The notes under the pieces were generated by a model. The model did no database searches. It was not told the origin of the DNA and saw only the letters and a program-made list of their open reading frames with translations. A stretch of 64,000 bases of DNA from Culex pipiens pallens (taxonomy: Eukaryota; Arthropoda; Insecta; Diptera; Culicidae). The translations under genes and the position numbers were made by a program. Below, in pieces: positions 45,407 to 57,111 of this stretch. How positions within the stretch are numbered: the first letter of the stretch is position 1; every line of letters begins with the position of its first letter. The stretch covers positions 54,470,950-54,534,949 of the forward strand of contig NC_068938.1 of assembly GCF_016801865.2 (NCBI RefSeq), written 5' to 3'.

Positions 45407-46080
45407 AGTAGTTTATGGAACAAGTTGCAAAAAGAGTATTTTTTCAGCATGAGTCGTACATTTATCCAACGAGGTTCACCGAGTTGGATAAATACGACGA
45501 GTGCTGAAAAAATCAAGTTTTGCAACGAGTTCCATACAAATTTTTTTGCAATTTCGAAAAACACCCATTGAGTGAAATTTTTAGTCGAATTTTCATGTAT
45601 TTTGTCAATAAATCGTTTAAATCAAAAAAAATTGAAAAGTGTTACTTTTCGAAACAAGTGCTCAAAAGTTCAACTTTTCAGCACCCATTTCAGTGCTGAA
45701 AAATAGAACTTTTCAGCATTTATTTTGAAAAGTGTTGCTATTCGATTCTGTAATTTTTGGTACAGCAAAGTAGGCTATTTCATCGTTTAAGAATGACAGG
45801 AAAAGTAAATAGTTTCACGACGGAATTGCAAAAAAAAAATTATCGTGTCTGTTATTATTAAATTTATGTTAAAAATATGAAGAAGAGTGAGGGGATACTA
45901 AGATAAATAATTGTAGCAGCGCTACTTTGTGTTGGTTTTTCGATCTGATTTTTTTTTAATTATATTGCGGCAGATAATGATAAAGAAAAAACATTTTGAT
46001 TTACACTCGTCACAATTATTTGAAAGGTACGATTTGCACTGAAATAATTTTCATTTTGAAACTCGTTGCATAAACTACTT
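45407..46080. mobile_element. agtagtttatgcaac TIR element, fullest copy
   Basis: The left end agtagtttatggaacaagtt, then gcaaaa, and the right end ttttgaaactcgttgcataa, then actact, are inverted. Interior: gtcgtacatttatccaacg with its own inverse around 45450-45500, acttttcagca words in both directions, and tagtttcacgacggaattgc. No transposase. Other copies: 38646-39005, 53377-53740, 59828-60430. Confidence 0.75.
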
Positions 46081-46280
46081 TTTTGCCTCGACCAAAGTCA
46101 GAGTTTATTTGAATAATTGTAAACAGAACATGTTTTCTCGAGTTTTATTGCAGAATCAAAAACAAAATACGGTCTGCTTTTCAATGAAATATGATATGAT
46201 TTTTCACTGAATGAAAACCAAACAAAAATCAAGTTCTATGATTTATATCAGTAATATTTCATCGCTTTTTTACACTTCTC

Positions 46281-46289
46281 TTTTTTGAG
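46281..46289. repeat. 9-bp target duplication (left) of SINE copy 3
   Basis: ttttttgag, repeated at 46725-46733. Confidence 0.7.
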
Positions 46290-46724
46290 CCGGGACCGTG
46301 GTGTAGGGGTAAGCGTGATTGCCTCTCACCCAGTCGGCCTGGGTTCGATCCCAGACGGTCCCGGTGGCATTTTTCGAGACGAGATTTGTCTGATCACGCC
46401 TTCCGTCGGAAGGGAAGTAAATGTTGGACCCGGACTAACCTTAAAAAGGTTAGGTCGTTAGCTCAGTCCAGGTGTAGGAGTCGTCTCCCTGGGTCCTGCC
46501 TCGGTGGAGTCGCTGGCAGGCAGTTGGACTCACAATCCAAAGGTCGTCAGTTCGAATCCCGGGGTGGATGGAAGCTAAGGTGTAAAAAGAGGTTTGCAAT
46601 TGCCTCAACAATCAAGCCTTCGAACACCTAGTTTCGAGTAGGAATCTCGCAATCGAGAACGCCAAGGCAATGCTGTAGAGCAAATAATTTGATTTATTTG
46701 ATTTTTTGATTTTTTTTTTTTTTT
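46290..46724 (+). mobile_element. Dimeric tRNA-related SINE, copy 3
   Basis: Starts ccgggaccgtggtgtagggg. First B box ggttcgatccc; second tRNA-like half with ttggactcacaatccaa and gttcgaatccc. The 3' end is a long T-rich run with gattt repeats. Very close to copy 1 in sequence. Open frames across it are not genes. Confidence 0.88.
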
Positions 46725-46767
46725 TTTTTTGAGGAGCTTAAAATGATCCTATAATATTTCGCCTTAA

Positions 46768-46832
46768 GTCGTTTCGCCGCACAGATCGTTTGGCCGAATG
46801 CGACTTTTTGCCAACGGTCCTTTCACCGAATG
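46768..46832. repeat. ttcgcc/ttggccgaatg minisatellite-like fragment
   Basis: gtcgtttcgccgcacagatc, gtttggccgaatgcg and tttcaccgaatgg look like decayed copies of one ~15-bp word. Confidence 0.4.
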
Positions 46833-46835
46833 GAC

Positions 46836-48733
46836 ACTTCTTCAAATGAAAAAAAAACAACAGAAATCGAATTGGTGATAGACCTGGAAATAGACCCTGA
46901 AAATATCAACGACTAAAGCTTCTTCTTAGAACAAAGCTTCCATTGTAATTATGAATTTTTTATATTGTTATGAAGTAAAAAATATTATTCATGAATGTAT
47001 AAAAAAAGTAAATCTTAAAAACCCAAATTTTCATACCAAAAATCAATCCAACCTATCCAAGTATATCGAAAACAATCAAACATAAATCCATTCAGCACTT
47101 TGTGCGCTCTAACGAACACCAAATTACTAGAATTTATAAATATTATGTATTCTCTAATTATAGCCAACCTGCGCCTCGGAGTTCCGTCCACGGATCATCC
47201 AGCAGCAGGGCCCCCTAATAAAAGGCCCCCTGCTCCCGCGAGAGTAGCACCTTCACCTTCATTACAGAGATTAGCCCCCACGATTTCGCACACGCGCGAT
47301 TATCGCGCCATCCCAAATTGTTAGTTTACTTACACACATATCGATCGTTTCGTTTTGCGGCGAGGCACCACGAACCATCGTGTGGCGGTCTATCGACGAC
47401 TCTCTGGTTGTCAGAGTGGGTCAGTCAGTGTGTTTGTGTTTACGGAGAGGCGCTCGTTTGAAATTTAAATAATAACATGCAATTTACCTTTTATTTCAAA
47501 ATTGTATAATTGATATCTCAGAACGCGAACGCGCCAAGACCTTCTCCGCGATTCTCCTCGCGATTGATCGTTTTCCGTCCCTCTCGCTCGCTCTCTCACG
47601 AAAACAGAAATCTCACGATTGAAAAACCGAAACGATCCAGCTCTAAAGTGGTCAAGGGGTCCTAAGCAGCGGATGCCAGTACGAGTGTGAGTGTGTGTGT
47701 ACGGTTGTGGTCAAACTTGGTTTCGGTACTAGGAGAACATCGAACCGAAAGAGGTGTAGGCAATAATTGACTCTAACGATTCGTGGAGCCCCCTCTTTTA
47801 GTTTTGTTTATAAAATTAATGTTTTCATTTTCGGTTGGTGTTCTTGGGGAGAAGCCGATGGGAATGGAGTTGAGATGTTCAGTATATCAAAGTTATGTAA
47901 GAATTTCATTGAAAAAGCTTATTTTTTTATTATCTCCATATGAGCAGTTACAACAGGACATGTCGATTAAATAACTCATTTCACAACTTTATTATTATTA
48001 CACTCGTTTTCAGTAACATAGTCAAGGAAAAAAATAAAACTAGTATGACATGTTTAATTTTACAAAACAGATGGACAATAAAAAAAACTACCTGAATCCT
48101 TGTCTAAAGCTATGTAAGTTTCGGAAATTTTGAACACGAGTCTTTTGAACTTAATAAAAACTAGCTAATAACATATTTTTTTACCGACCCAAAAATGGAT
48201 CATTCGCCGCAAACTCACACGAATTCGGAAAAAGTTATCCGATCCCTCTCCGAATCATAACGCCTCGGCAAAATTTTGGTCCATACTTCTGAATGACTTA
48301 AAAGATGCGGGTTTTTGTCCCCTCAAACATATAAAAAATTAAAAATTTAAAAATACGGATTTTGGAAAATTGAATTTTTGTGAAAAAAAGTATTAAAATA
48401 TCACATGTTTTCGTGTACCTTTTTTCCTAAATAGTCCTCATCAATACCAACCACTTTGCCGAAGACAGCTTAGTGATTTTTCACGCTCAAAAATAGCAAA
48501 TTTCACGGGGATTTCAATTTCTAAACACCAAATTGAAAAACTAAAAAAAACTCTGAAAGTCTTATGTTTTAATCACAGAAGCTACTTTTAATGCTTCATT
48601 ATATATTATTCTTCAATAAACTAAAAAAAATCTTCTCTAAATTTGAACGTGACACAAAATAAATTAAGTTTGGTTCATATCAAGCTTTTCAATTGAAAAC
48701 AAATAAAATTTAACTTTGGAAAAAAAAAAATAT
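46836..48733. other. Unique DNA with a GC-richer island and an old repeat
   Basis: GC-richer at 47150-47780, with a promoter-like gggtcagtcagtgtg at 47416 but no coding sequence found downstream. 48220-48480 is an inverted old dispersed repeat (accactttgccgaagaca, the reverse of the 4225-5215 word). The rest is AT-rich. Confidence 0.4.
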
Positions 48734-48747
48734 TTGAGAAAATTGAT
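48734..48747. repeat. Left 14-bp target duplication of the Juan-like element
   Basis: ttgagaaaattgat, identical to 53213-53226. Confidence 0.93.
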
Positions 48748-48961
48748 GGTCTTGCGAACCTTCGTGGTGAACGGACACTAGAGCTGCGGTATTTTTTACT
48801 ACCTAAGCTCAGAGTTATTTCAAACAAAATTCACAGTCTTTTTAAAGACTACCTGAGTTACTTTCCAAAATTCTAAACAGTCTTTTCAAGACTAACCCCA
48901 CCTGAAATTTTGTTGTATTTTACAAACGAAGCCATCTTTTTAAGAGAACTTTGCTTGCAAA

Positions 48962-50332
48962 ATGCGTCAAAACAAAGGTAAACGCAAATCTTCTGAAGAT
49001 TTGGTCGTTACGTGGGTGAAGCGTTTGAACGCTAAATCGGCTAACGGAAACAGAAAAAGAAAACAGCCTCATCCGAGGTCTGATTCTGATTTTGAAAGTG
49101 AGGTCAATCCTCCAATTCCATTGGCAAACGGTTTCGGTGTTTTATCCGAAACTGTTGACAAGGATCCTTCTCCTCGTACTGAGCCTTCTGCCGTCGAGAA
49201 ACGAGTAAAGGCTCCGCCAATTGTAGTGACTTCCGTCTCCGATTTGGCCAGCTTTCGAACGCAACTGAAGAATTGCAAGGAAACTTGCAATTTGAAGGTT
49301 TCGTTCCAGCTTGGTCGAAGAGGAGAATGTCGCTTGTTGACGGAATCTTTACAAGATCACCAAACTTTTGTTGGTTATTTGAAAAACCACAAACACAATT
49401 TCTACACGTATGAGACCAAGAATGCTCGTCCATTCAAGGCGGTCCTAAAAGGTCTCTCCAACGACTTGTCGGTGGATGAGATCAAAAACGAACTTAAGGT
49501 GTTGCTTGGCTTTGCCCCATCCCAAGTAATACCAATGAAGAAAAAATCAAACGGGAATATTTCTCGCTTTGGTTTGACTTCACAATTTTATCTGATTCAT
49601 TTCAACAGAAATGAAATCAACAATTTGAAACTTTTGGACAAAGTACAGTTTTTGTTCCATGTACGGGTAAAGTGGGAGCATTTTAAGAAACATGGCGGTA
49701 ATGGCCAGAATCTGACCCAGTGCCGGCGTTGCCAGGCATTCGGTCACGGTACTGATCATTGCGCCATGGTTCCAAAATGCATGGTTTGCGGGGATTCTTC
49801 TCACGACAAGGACAATTGTCCCGTGAAAGAAGTCACCCAATTTAAATGTGCAAATTGTGGTGGAAATCACAAATCAAATTTCTGGGATTGCCCCATCAGA
49901 AAAAAGGTTTTGGATTCTCGTGCTAAGCATCAGCCGAAATCCAAACCGAAATTTTCTCAAAGTCAGGTTGTACCTGCATCTTTAAATCAAACGTTCGTGC
50001 TGTCTCACTCGAACAATGCTAGAAATACCCCTACCGTGGAAAAGTTAGGTAACGCTAATGGTATTTCTTATGCCAACGTCGTTTCGGGTTCGGGTTTATC
50101 CACGAATTTTAAATCCTCTACCAATATTCCTGAAATTGGTCAGGTACCTCAAATCTCATTTGAAAATGTTTCTGCTGGCAACGCTATGGGATCTTCTGAT
50201 CTCGGCGATGTTACGTTTGAAAAAATGACTTTTTTGAGTAATGCTACATCCATGATGGAAGCTATCCAGATTGGATTAAAATTTGCGAATGATGTTGTTC
50301 TTACCCTGAAGTTTAATCATGGATCTAAGTAA
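48962..50332 (+). CDS. ORF1, Gag-like nucleic-acid-binding protein
   Basis: 456 residues, the first ORF of the retrotransposon. It would bind element RNA and form the ribonucleoprotein used for target-primed reverse transcription. The N-terminal ~90 residues are basic and disordered. A middle region (about 100-250) corresponds to the PRE/C2HC-type domain usual before Jockey-clade knuckles. Three zinc knuckles follow: C254-C257-H262-C267 and C273-C276-H281-C286, both CX2CX4HX4C, and a variant C296-C299-H303-C310, CX2CX3HX6C. The C-terminal ~140 residues are Ser/Asn-rich. The start at 48962 is the first ATG after the 5' UTR. The stop overlaps the ORF2 start by 14 nt. No frameshift or internal stop. 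Confidence 0.93.
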   Translation: MRQNKGKRKSSEDLVVTWVKRLNAKSANGNRKRKQPHPRSDSDFESEVNPPIPLANGFGVLSETVDKDPSPRTEPSAVEKRVKAPPIVVTSVSDLASFRTQLKNCKETCNLKVSFQLGRRGECRLLTESLQDHQTFVGYLKNHKHNFYTYETKNARPFKAVLKGLSNDLSVDEIKNELKVLLGFAPSQVIPMKKKSNGNISRFGLTSQFYLIHFNRNEINNLKLLDKVQFLFHVRVKWEHFKKHGGNGQNLTQCRRCQAFGHGTDHCAMVPKCMVCGDSSHDKDNCPVKEVTQFKCANCGGNHKSNFWDCPIRKKVLDSRAKHQPKSKPKFSQSQVVPASLNQTFVLSHSNNARNTPTVEKLGNANGISYANVVSGSGLSTNFKSSTNIPEIGQVPQISFENVSAGNAMGSSDLGDVTFEKMTFLSNATSMMEAIQIGLKFANDVVLTLKFNHGSK

Positions 50333-52979
50333 TTCCATCAATATTATGAATTTTAATGCTCGCTCTTTAAAAGCGAAAGAAAATGAATTTTTCAACTTTT
50401 TACGAGTTCATAACGTGCATGTTGCTGTTATAACCGAAACATTTTTAAAAACTGGCACTTATTTGAAAAGTGATCCAGATTATAAAGTTATAACCAATAA
50501 CAGAATGAATCGAAATGGCGGTGGAGTTGCAATAGTTATCCACCGTAGTATGACTTATAGCACGTTACGTGACTTTAAGTTGAAAGTTATTGAAAGTTTG
50601 GGCATTGAACTTGAAACTTCTTTTGGGAAAATTATGATTGCAGCTGCATATTTGCCTTTCCAATGCACTGGGGAAAATAAAAATTATTTCAAAGGGGATT
50701 TGAATAAACTTACTCGGCATAGATCTCGATTTTTGATCATCGGTGATTTTAATGCCAAACACCAATCTTGGAATAATTCAAAAGTAAATTCCAATGGTAA
50801 AATTCTATTCAGAGATTGCACTTCTGGTCTTTATTCGGTTTTATACCCGAATGGGCCAACTTGCTTTTCTTCTGTTAGAAATCCATCAACAATTGATTTG
50901 GTTTTGACAAATCAAAGTCAGTATTGTGATCCTTTAGTGACTCATGCTGATTTTGATTCTGATCACCTTCCAGTAACTTTTTCACTTTCTCATGAAGCAG
51001 TTACCAGACCCAATAGTTCTGTGTTTAATTACCACAAAGCTAATTGGGACAGGTATCAGCATCATATTGAGAACAATTTAAATCATGATTTTGTTTTAGA
51101 AATCAAAGCTGATATTGATTCAGCCTTGGAATCTTTAACTAATGCAATTTTGGATGCTAGGAATATTGCTATTCCTAAAGTCCAAGTCAAATTTGATTCT
51201 CCCATTATTGATGACGATCTTCAGCTTTTGATTCGTCTGAAAAATGTTCGCCGAAGACAGTATCAACGTTCTCGTGATCCTGCACTGAAGCGAATTCAAA
51301 AAGATTTGCAAAAGGTTATTGACCACAGATTCACTCTCCTGCGAAATGAAAAGTTCGCAAGAGATGTCGAACAAATTAAACCTTATTCCAAACCTTTTTG
51401 GAAACTTTCAAAGGTTCTTAAGAAACCTCAAAAACCAATCCCTTCTTTAAAAGATGGTGATAATATTCTATTAACTAATGGGGAGAAAGCTCAAAAACTT
51501 GCCCAGCAGTTTGAGAGTGCTCATAATTTCAACTTAAATGTTTTGAGTCCTATTGAAGATCAAATTTCAATAGAATTTCAGAATATTGTTGAACAAGAAT
51601 TTTCATCAGATGAAGTTTTTAATACGGATCTGAATGAAATAAAATCTATTATTAAAAAAATTAAAAATATGAAAGCCCCTGGTGAGGATGGCATTTTTTA
51701 CATTTTAATTAAAAAATTACCTGAAGCAACTTTAAGTAGCTTGGTCAAAATTTGCAACAAATGTTTTGATTTGGCATATTTTCCCAGTAGTTGGAAAAAT
51801 GCTAAAGTAGTTCCGATTTTGAAACCGGATAAAAATCCTGCTGAAGCCTCAAGCTATCGGCCCATTAGTTTGCTTTCATCTATTAGTAAATTATTCGAAA
51901 GAATAATTCTTAATAGAATGATGACGCACATTAATGAAAATTCAATTTTCGCTGATGAGCAGTTTGGATTTCGCCTTGGGCATTCAACTACTCATCAGTT
52001 GTTGAGAGTTTCAAATTTGATTCGAAGCAACAAATCTGAGGGCTATTCTACTGGCGCTGCTCTTCTAGACATAGAAAAAGCATTTGACAGTGTTTGGCAT
52101 AAAGGTTTGATTGCGAAATTGAAAAGGTTTAATTTTCCGATTTATATCGTGAAAATTATCCAAAATTATTTGACGGATCGTACTCTGCAGGTATGTTATC
52201 AGAACAGCAAATCTGATCAACTACCTGTACGTGCCGGCGTCCCTCAAGGAAGCATTTTGGGTCCAATTTTATACAATATTTTTACTTCTGACCTGCCTGA
52301 TTTGCCCCCAGGATGTCAGAAATCACTTTTTGCTGATGATACAAGCATCTCCGCCAAAGGAAGAAGCCTTCGTGTCATCACAAGAAGATTACAAAAAAGC
52401 TTGGATATTTTCAATTCTTATTTGAAAGAATGGAAAATTACTCCAAATGCTGCAAAAACTCAACTTATTATTTTCCCTCACAAACCAAGGGCTGATTTTC
52501 TTAAACCAAAAAGTCATCACATTATAAAGATGAATGAGGTAAATTTAAAGTGGGAGGATAAAGTGAAATATCTTGGACTTTCTTTTGACAAAAACCTTAC
52601 TTACAAGGATCACATTGAAAGTATCCAGGTTAAATGTAACAAATATATTAAATGTTTGTATCCACTTATAAACAGGAATTCTAGACTTTGTCTCAAGAAT
52701 AAACTGTTAATTTATAAACAAATTTTCAGACCTGCCATGCTTTATGCTGTGCCGATCTGGACAAGCTGTTGCTTAACCAGGAAGAAAAAACTTCAGAGGA
52801 TTCAGAACAAAATTCTGAAAATGATTCTGAAACTTCCTCCCTGGTTCAGCACCAGTGAACTTCATCAATTAGCCGAAGTTAACACTTTGGATGTTATGTC
52901 CAATAAGATAATTGATGCATTTCGACAAAAATCATTGCAGTCTTCAGCTGCATTGATCCGCTCTTTATATAGTTTATAA
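50319..52979 (+). CDS. ORF2, AP-endonuclease plus reverse transcriptase
   Basis: 886 residues. The N-terminal ~225 residues are an APE-type endonuclease: N13 in MNFNARS, E40 in ITETFL, the GDFNA motif at 142-146 and SDH at 214-216 are the catalytic and metal-binding positions, all present. The reverse transcriptase follows from about residue 450: APGEDG (453-458), YRPISLLSS, catalytic D584 in LDIEKAFD, AGVPQGSILGP, and FADD at 671-674 with D673 and D674. A thumb-like region follows, with KYLGLSFDK. It nicks target DNA and copies the element RNA at the nick. Its ATG (50319) lies inside the end of ORF1 (overlap of 14 nt, +1 frame relative to ORF1), so translation probably uses reinitiation or coupled termination. 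No broken residue is seen. Length is usual for the clade. Confidence 0.95.
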   Translation: MDLSNSINIMNFNARSLKAKENEFFNFLRVHNVHVAVITETFLKTGTYLKSDPDYKVITNNRMNRNGGGVAIVIHRSMTYSTLRDFKLKVIESLGIELETSFGKIMIAAAYLPFQCTGENKNYFKGDLNKLTRHRSRFLIIGDFNAKHQSWNNSKVNSNGKILFRDCTSGLYSVLYPNGPTCFSSVRNPSTIDLVLTNQSQYCDPLVTHADFDSDHLPVTFSLSHEAVTRPNSSVFNYHKANWDRYQHHIENNLNHDFVLEIKADIDSALESLTNAILDARNIAIPKVQVKFDSPIIDDDLQLLIRLKNVRRRQYQRSRDPALKRIQKDLQKVIDHRFTLLRNEKFARDVEQIKPYSKPFWKLSKVLKKPQKPIPSLKDGDNILLTNGEKAQKLAQQFESAHNFNLNVLSPIEDQISIEFQNIVEQEFSSDEVFNTDLNEIKSIIKKIKNMKAPGEDGIFYILIKKLPEATLSSLVKICNKCFDLAYFPSSWKNAKVVPILKPDKNPAEASSYRPISLLSSISKLFERIILNRMMTHINENSIFADEQFGFRLGHSTTHQLLRVSNLIRSNKSEGYSTGAALLDIEKAFDSVWHKGLIAKLKRFNFPIYIVKIIQNYLTDRTLQVCYQNSKSDQLPVRAGVPQGSILGPILYNIFTSDLPDLPPGCQKSLFADDTSISAKGRSLRVITRRLQKSLDIFNSYLKEWKITPNAAKTQLIIFPHKPRADFLKPKSHHIIKMNEVNLKWEDKVKYLGLSFDKNLTYKDHIESIQVKCNKYIKCLYPLINRNSRLCLKNKLLIYKQIFRPAMLYAVPIWTSCCLTRKKKLQRIQNKILKMILKLPPWFSTSELHQLAEVNTLDVMSNKIIDAFRQKSLQSSAALIRSLYSL

Positions 52980-53212
52980 GTTAGTTTTAAGGTATCCCTT
53001 TTCCCTTTTGTACATGTAGGACCTCCTACATTTGAAATCACTGAATAGCGAAAGCTACAATATTTCATGAATAAATGAAAGTTGCTAGTATTTAAAATTG
53101 AGGTGAAAAGTCATCGATTGTGATTGGACACTCAATAATATTTTAACTGAATGAATGTACATGGAAGAGAAAATCTAAATAAATATAAATTAAAAAAAAA
53201 AAAAAAAAAAAA

Positions 53213-53226
53213 TTGAGAAAATTGAT
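53213..53226. repeat. Right 14-bp target duplication of the Juan-like element
   Basis: Identical to 48734-48747. It follows the poly-A tail. Confidence 0.93.
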
Positions 53227-53376
53227 AAATTTCAAGAATTGTGACCGTTTGCGAAATCGTCAAAATTCACTAACCCTGTATTATTTTATTAATTGAACAA
53301 GGGTATTCACTCGCTTAGTTCTATAGTAGTTCTTTAGATTATTTTAAATCCTATTTAAGTTTGATAAAATATTGTT

Positions 53377-53740
53377 TGCAATTCCGTCGTGAAACTACTT
53401 ACTTTTCCTATCATTTTGGAACGACGAAATAGCCTACTTTTCTGTACAAAAAAAAACAGAATCGAATAGCAAACACTTTTCAAAATAAATGCTGAAAAGT
53501 ATTACTTTTCAGCACTGAAATGGGTGTTGAAAAGTTGAACTTTTCAGCACTTGTTTCGAAAAGTAACAATTTTCAACATTTTTTGATTTAATTGATTTAT
53601 TGACAAAATACATGAAAATTTGACTTAAAATTTCACTCAATGGGTATTTTTCGGAATTGCAAAAAATGTTGTATGGAACCTGTATGGAAACCTCGTTTGA
53701 TAAATTTACGACTCGTGCTGAAACTCAACTACTATTGAGA
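53377..53740 (-). mobile_element. agtagtttatgcaac element, copy 3 (minus)
   Basis: tgcaattccgtcgtgaaact, gaaatagcctacttttctgt, gcacttgtttcgaaaagtaa and gactcgtgctgaaa give the reverse order of 45407-45835. It has a deletion where the 45450-45500 inverse repeat should lie. Confidence 0.75.
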
Positions 53741-55005
53741 CAAATCGTTACAGTTTCACACAAACATAAAATTTCACGGGTTTTCGCGGAAAAAAAAAAC
53801 AAATTTCGTGGATTTCACGCTGTCTACGAAATCGTGAAATTTCATCAACCCTAGTGATAGGGAAGGCCGCACAAAGTGTGAGCCAAATAAAAAAATATAA
53901 GTAAAATCCATTTCCGGGTTTGGTGAAGAATTGCTTAAATAATCTTAGATACAGTAAATTGAAATGATAACTTAAATTCCAGCATAAAGATCCACAAAAC
54001 TGACCATCCCTACCCCTCAAACTGCGCATAGGGTCCACCAGGCGCGTCTACGTTTCAAGTCGCGACTTGTTGAGGTTTCGACTAAACTCCACATGTGTGC
54101 GGAGGCAGAAGCTCTCTTCACTAGTATGTTCGAGTGTGTGTCTGTGTAGATATAGAAAATGAAGGTGGATCAGTGCTGATTAGTCAGAGCTCGGATCGAA
54201 GGTCCATCGTGCGCGCTCGGATTCCAGAGGTCTTTGGACGCTTACCAGTCACTTTGGCCGTCGTTGTTTACCGGCTGACAGACTGAATCGACTGCTCGAC
54301 CAAAGCATCTCTGGCGCTTTGTGTGTGTTGATAATGAATGGTTTTAGCGGTCATTAATTTGTTAATAGCCGGTGATTAGTTTCGGTCGAATGACAGACGC
54401 GAGCGAGCGTCTGTTTTTGCTGCGCGGCCAAGATCGAACTCGAGCGTTGGTTCTCTTTCTAGCACGTATTGAACAAACTAATACTGTATTCTGATATCTT
54501 TTTGCAAATGAGTGTAATGAAAGTTGGAAATGAGACAAGAAAGAAATTCATTGGAAAAAGGTTGATAGCATAAATAATGTATTTTTATCTGAATACCATT
54601 GATCGGAAAAAAATTAAGTGGATCTAAAAAGTAGTGATAGTTTAAAATTGAAAATATTTTAATCAATTACTTTCAACAAGAAAACGAAACTTTGGTGAAA
54701 GGTTCAAAGAACGCAAGAATCAACGCTATAAATCAAGACCAAAAACAAAGATTTTGCTGTCCCACTGTTTTCAAACACAAAGGTGCGAAACTAATTGATG
54801 CTTTAATTAAATTTACAAAATTTTATTCCCATTTCATGTTTGAAAACTCGCAAAAAGGAGCAAACAAAAAAACATCCGCTCATCAGCATGGCCAGTGCCA
54901 AAGTTAAGTTCTTGCTCTCTCCCTTACTCGACAGTCGACGTTTTATCATTTCTGCTCGTAAATTTATCATTGCTTATTAAAAATTATTTATTTTTAATCA
55001 GCTTA
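53741..55005. other. Unique DNA including a GC-richer island (54000-54470)
   Basis: The island has many tcg words and (gt)n pieces. No ORF of note and no splice pair recognised. Flanks are AT-rich. Confidence 0.35.
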
Positions 55006-55890
55006 TTCCGAGCGCAAAACAAGCAAGGGCACTCCGTTTCAAGTTGAACCTCGAAATGTTTTATTTGTGCACGGGTTTAAGTCCAATTTTCGAAACTCGA
55101 GCTGGTTTTCCGAAAGCAGATTTCCCCAGCAGTGGGGCCAGAATCAGTTTGGAGATTGATGTGGGAATTGCTTACTTTTGAGGAATGCGAACGCCTAGGA
55201 TTATGCATCGATAATGATGATTGAAGTTCAGTTGTCAGGTGGCTCACGTGGAACATTCCACCAAGTTCAAGAACCTTTCCGTCGGTCGTGATGATCCTTT
55301 TAACCTTACTCGATTGCGGGCGTGATTTATCTTTAAACTCTTCGCATACGGATGATTACCCATCAATCAATCGAAATTCGGCGAAGAAATATTGCACCTG
55401 ATTGGCACGACTTGTTATTTGTTCTGAACACACGAAATTTGCAGTCCCAGGCTGCAATTAGGGTGGTCATTGTTGCAGCTGCCGCTAAATCTTCGTCATC
55501 CCTGGCGGCGGCGGCTGACATGTGGTCCCGGTGATTTAAGGGAGACGGAATTTGAAGGTGATTTAATGCACAATCCAACAATATCCCCGAATGCCACTCC
55601 ATATCTCCAACAACGACAGAAAAAAAGTATCAATCGACTACATGGCCATGGTCGCAGCGCAGCGCAACGCCAAGGCATTCAAAGTCAATCTGTCATGTAA
55701 TCACGCGGTCCAGGAAACGTGAATAAGTCATAATTTAGGCATATTACTCAAAACGTCCGGACCGCGGCCATGACAGTCGAGATGCAAATCCGTACGAAAA
55801 AAAACGCATGCCACCACCGCGACTGGGGCAATTGAGCATGTGTGATGCTGGCTTTGTTGGAGCGGTACTTTTGTAACAAACTTTAATTTA
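55006..55890. other. Unique GC-richer island
   Basis: Frames of 60-79 codons on both strands overlap and match nothing known. Possibly regulatory. Confidence 0.35.
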
Positions 55891-57111
55891 AAAACGTTAC
55901 TTAATCCACCTTTTGGTAATTGGTACCTTCCTCTCATTTATATAAGGATTTCGTCAAATAATTGCAGACTTTTTGTCAAGAATATAGAGACACCGCCTTT
56001 TAAGAAAATAGCCAACCCTGGAAAATTAATTGAAAACATTGCAAAGTGTTAATTTTTATTTTCATTCTTTTAAAATGTTGGACCCACCAATTAGAAAAGA
56101 CGGGATTAATGGTTTTTGTGAACTTTAAGATATATTTTATAGCTTGTAATAAATGTTATAGAAAATTTTTGAACATAAATTTGAAAAAGGCAATTTTATG
56201 TTTAATTTCTCATTTGTTTCTATAAGTGATTCTAATTCAGCTTTGATCATAATCCGACTTGTGGAAGAAAAATAAAATTGTGTTGCATTTAAATATTTAA
56301 ATTGCAAGTTATTTTCAAAATAATAATCTTATTTTGTTATTCCATTTATGCATTTATAAACAAAATTGAAAATATATAACTATCCGAAAAGTTAACTATG
56401 AATGTGGTAAGGATATTTGGTTCATTGCACCATCATTATTTAAATTGTAGACAAATGCGTAGATGCATAGTTTGGGACACTACAAAATTATGTATCTTCT
56501 TTTCATTTAAAACAAAGGAAAGGTTAGTAAAAAGCCCAGCCAAAGTTGACCCCTAAAAAATTACATTTTTAAAAACATTGGCAAAGTTACATAAAACAAG
56601 TCAAACTTCCAACCCTAATATTTTCCAAAATTTTAAGAGTTATTTTTTCCAATGTTTTTTTTTTAAATCAAAAATTGGTTGAAAAATGGTTATTTTAGCA
56701 TTTTTGTAATCGAAGCGAAGCGAGGTTGGGTTGAAGAGGATTAAAAAAAAGATTACATATTTTCATGAAAATATCTTCCTAAAATATTGAAGAACATTTT
56801 AATTGTATAAAAAAATATTTCAAAAAATATTAAAAATGCAGACACTTGTATGAATAAGTCTTCTATATTCTAAAAGCTTGACTTAGAAAAATATGAAATA
56901 TTCTATATTCAAACGGGCCTTGATCTAAATCCATTTCAAACCCAATTTTGAATCTTATAAAAGCATTGGAAAGGGGATTCTTCTGTTTTTTCTTGTGTTA
57001 GAATCTAACCTTAAGGTGATTTAAACTGTTTCGTGTGACTTTACCTATGTTTTGAAAAAAATAAATATTTTATGATGTCAACTTTGGAGTATTAATAGCT
57101 GAAATCAAGCT
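55891..57111. other. AT-rich DNA, nothing recognised
   Basis: No feature recognised. Confidence 0.45.

Larger units (their letters stand above)
48748..53212 (+). mobile_element. Full-length Juan-like (Jockey clade) non-LTR retrotransposon
   Basis: About 4.46 kb between perfect 14-bp target duplications. It has a ~214-bp 5' UTR, ORF1 (48962-50332), ORF2 (50319-52979), a ~212-bp 3' UTR with AATAAA at 53178-53183, and a poly-A tail (53192-53212). Both ORFs are uninterrupted and the target duplication is unmutated, so the insertion is recent and may be competent. Inserted in AT-rich DNA after an A-run. The family name Juan is from memory of mosquito Jockey elements. The clade call rests on gene order, the zinc knuckles and the endonuclease plus reverse transcriptase. 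Confidence 0.93.

Noticed and set aside
47410..47450. TCAGTCAGT initiator as a host gene promoter
   Set aside because: No DPE at +28 and no ORF or exon nearby. A single initiator word is not evidence.
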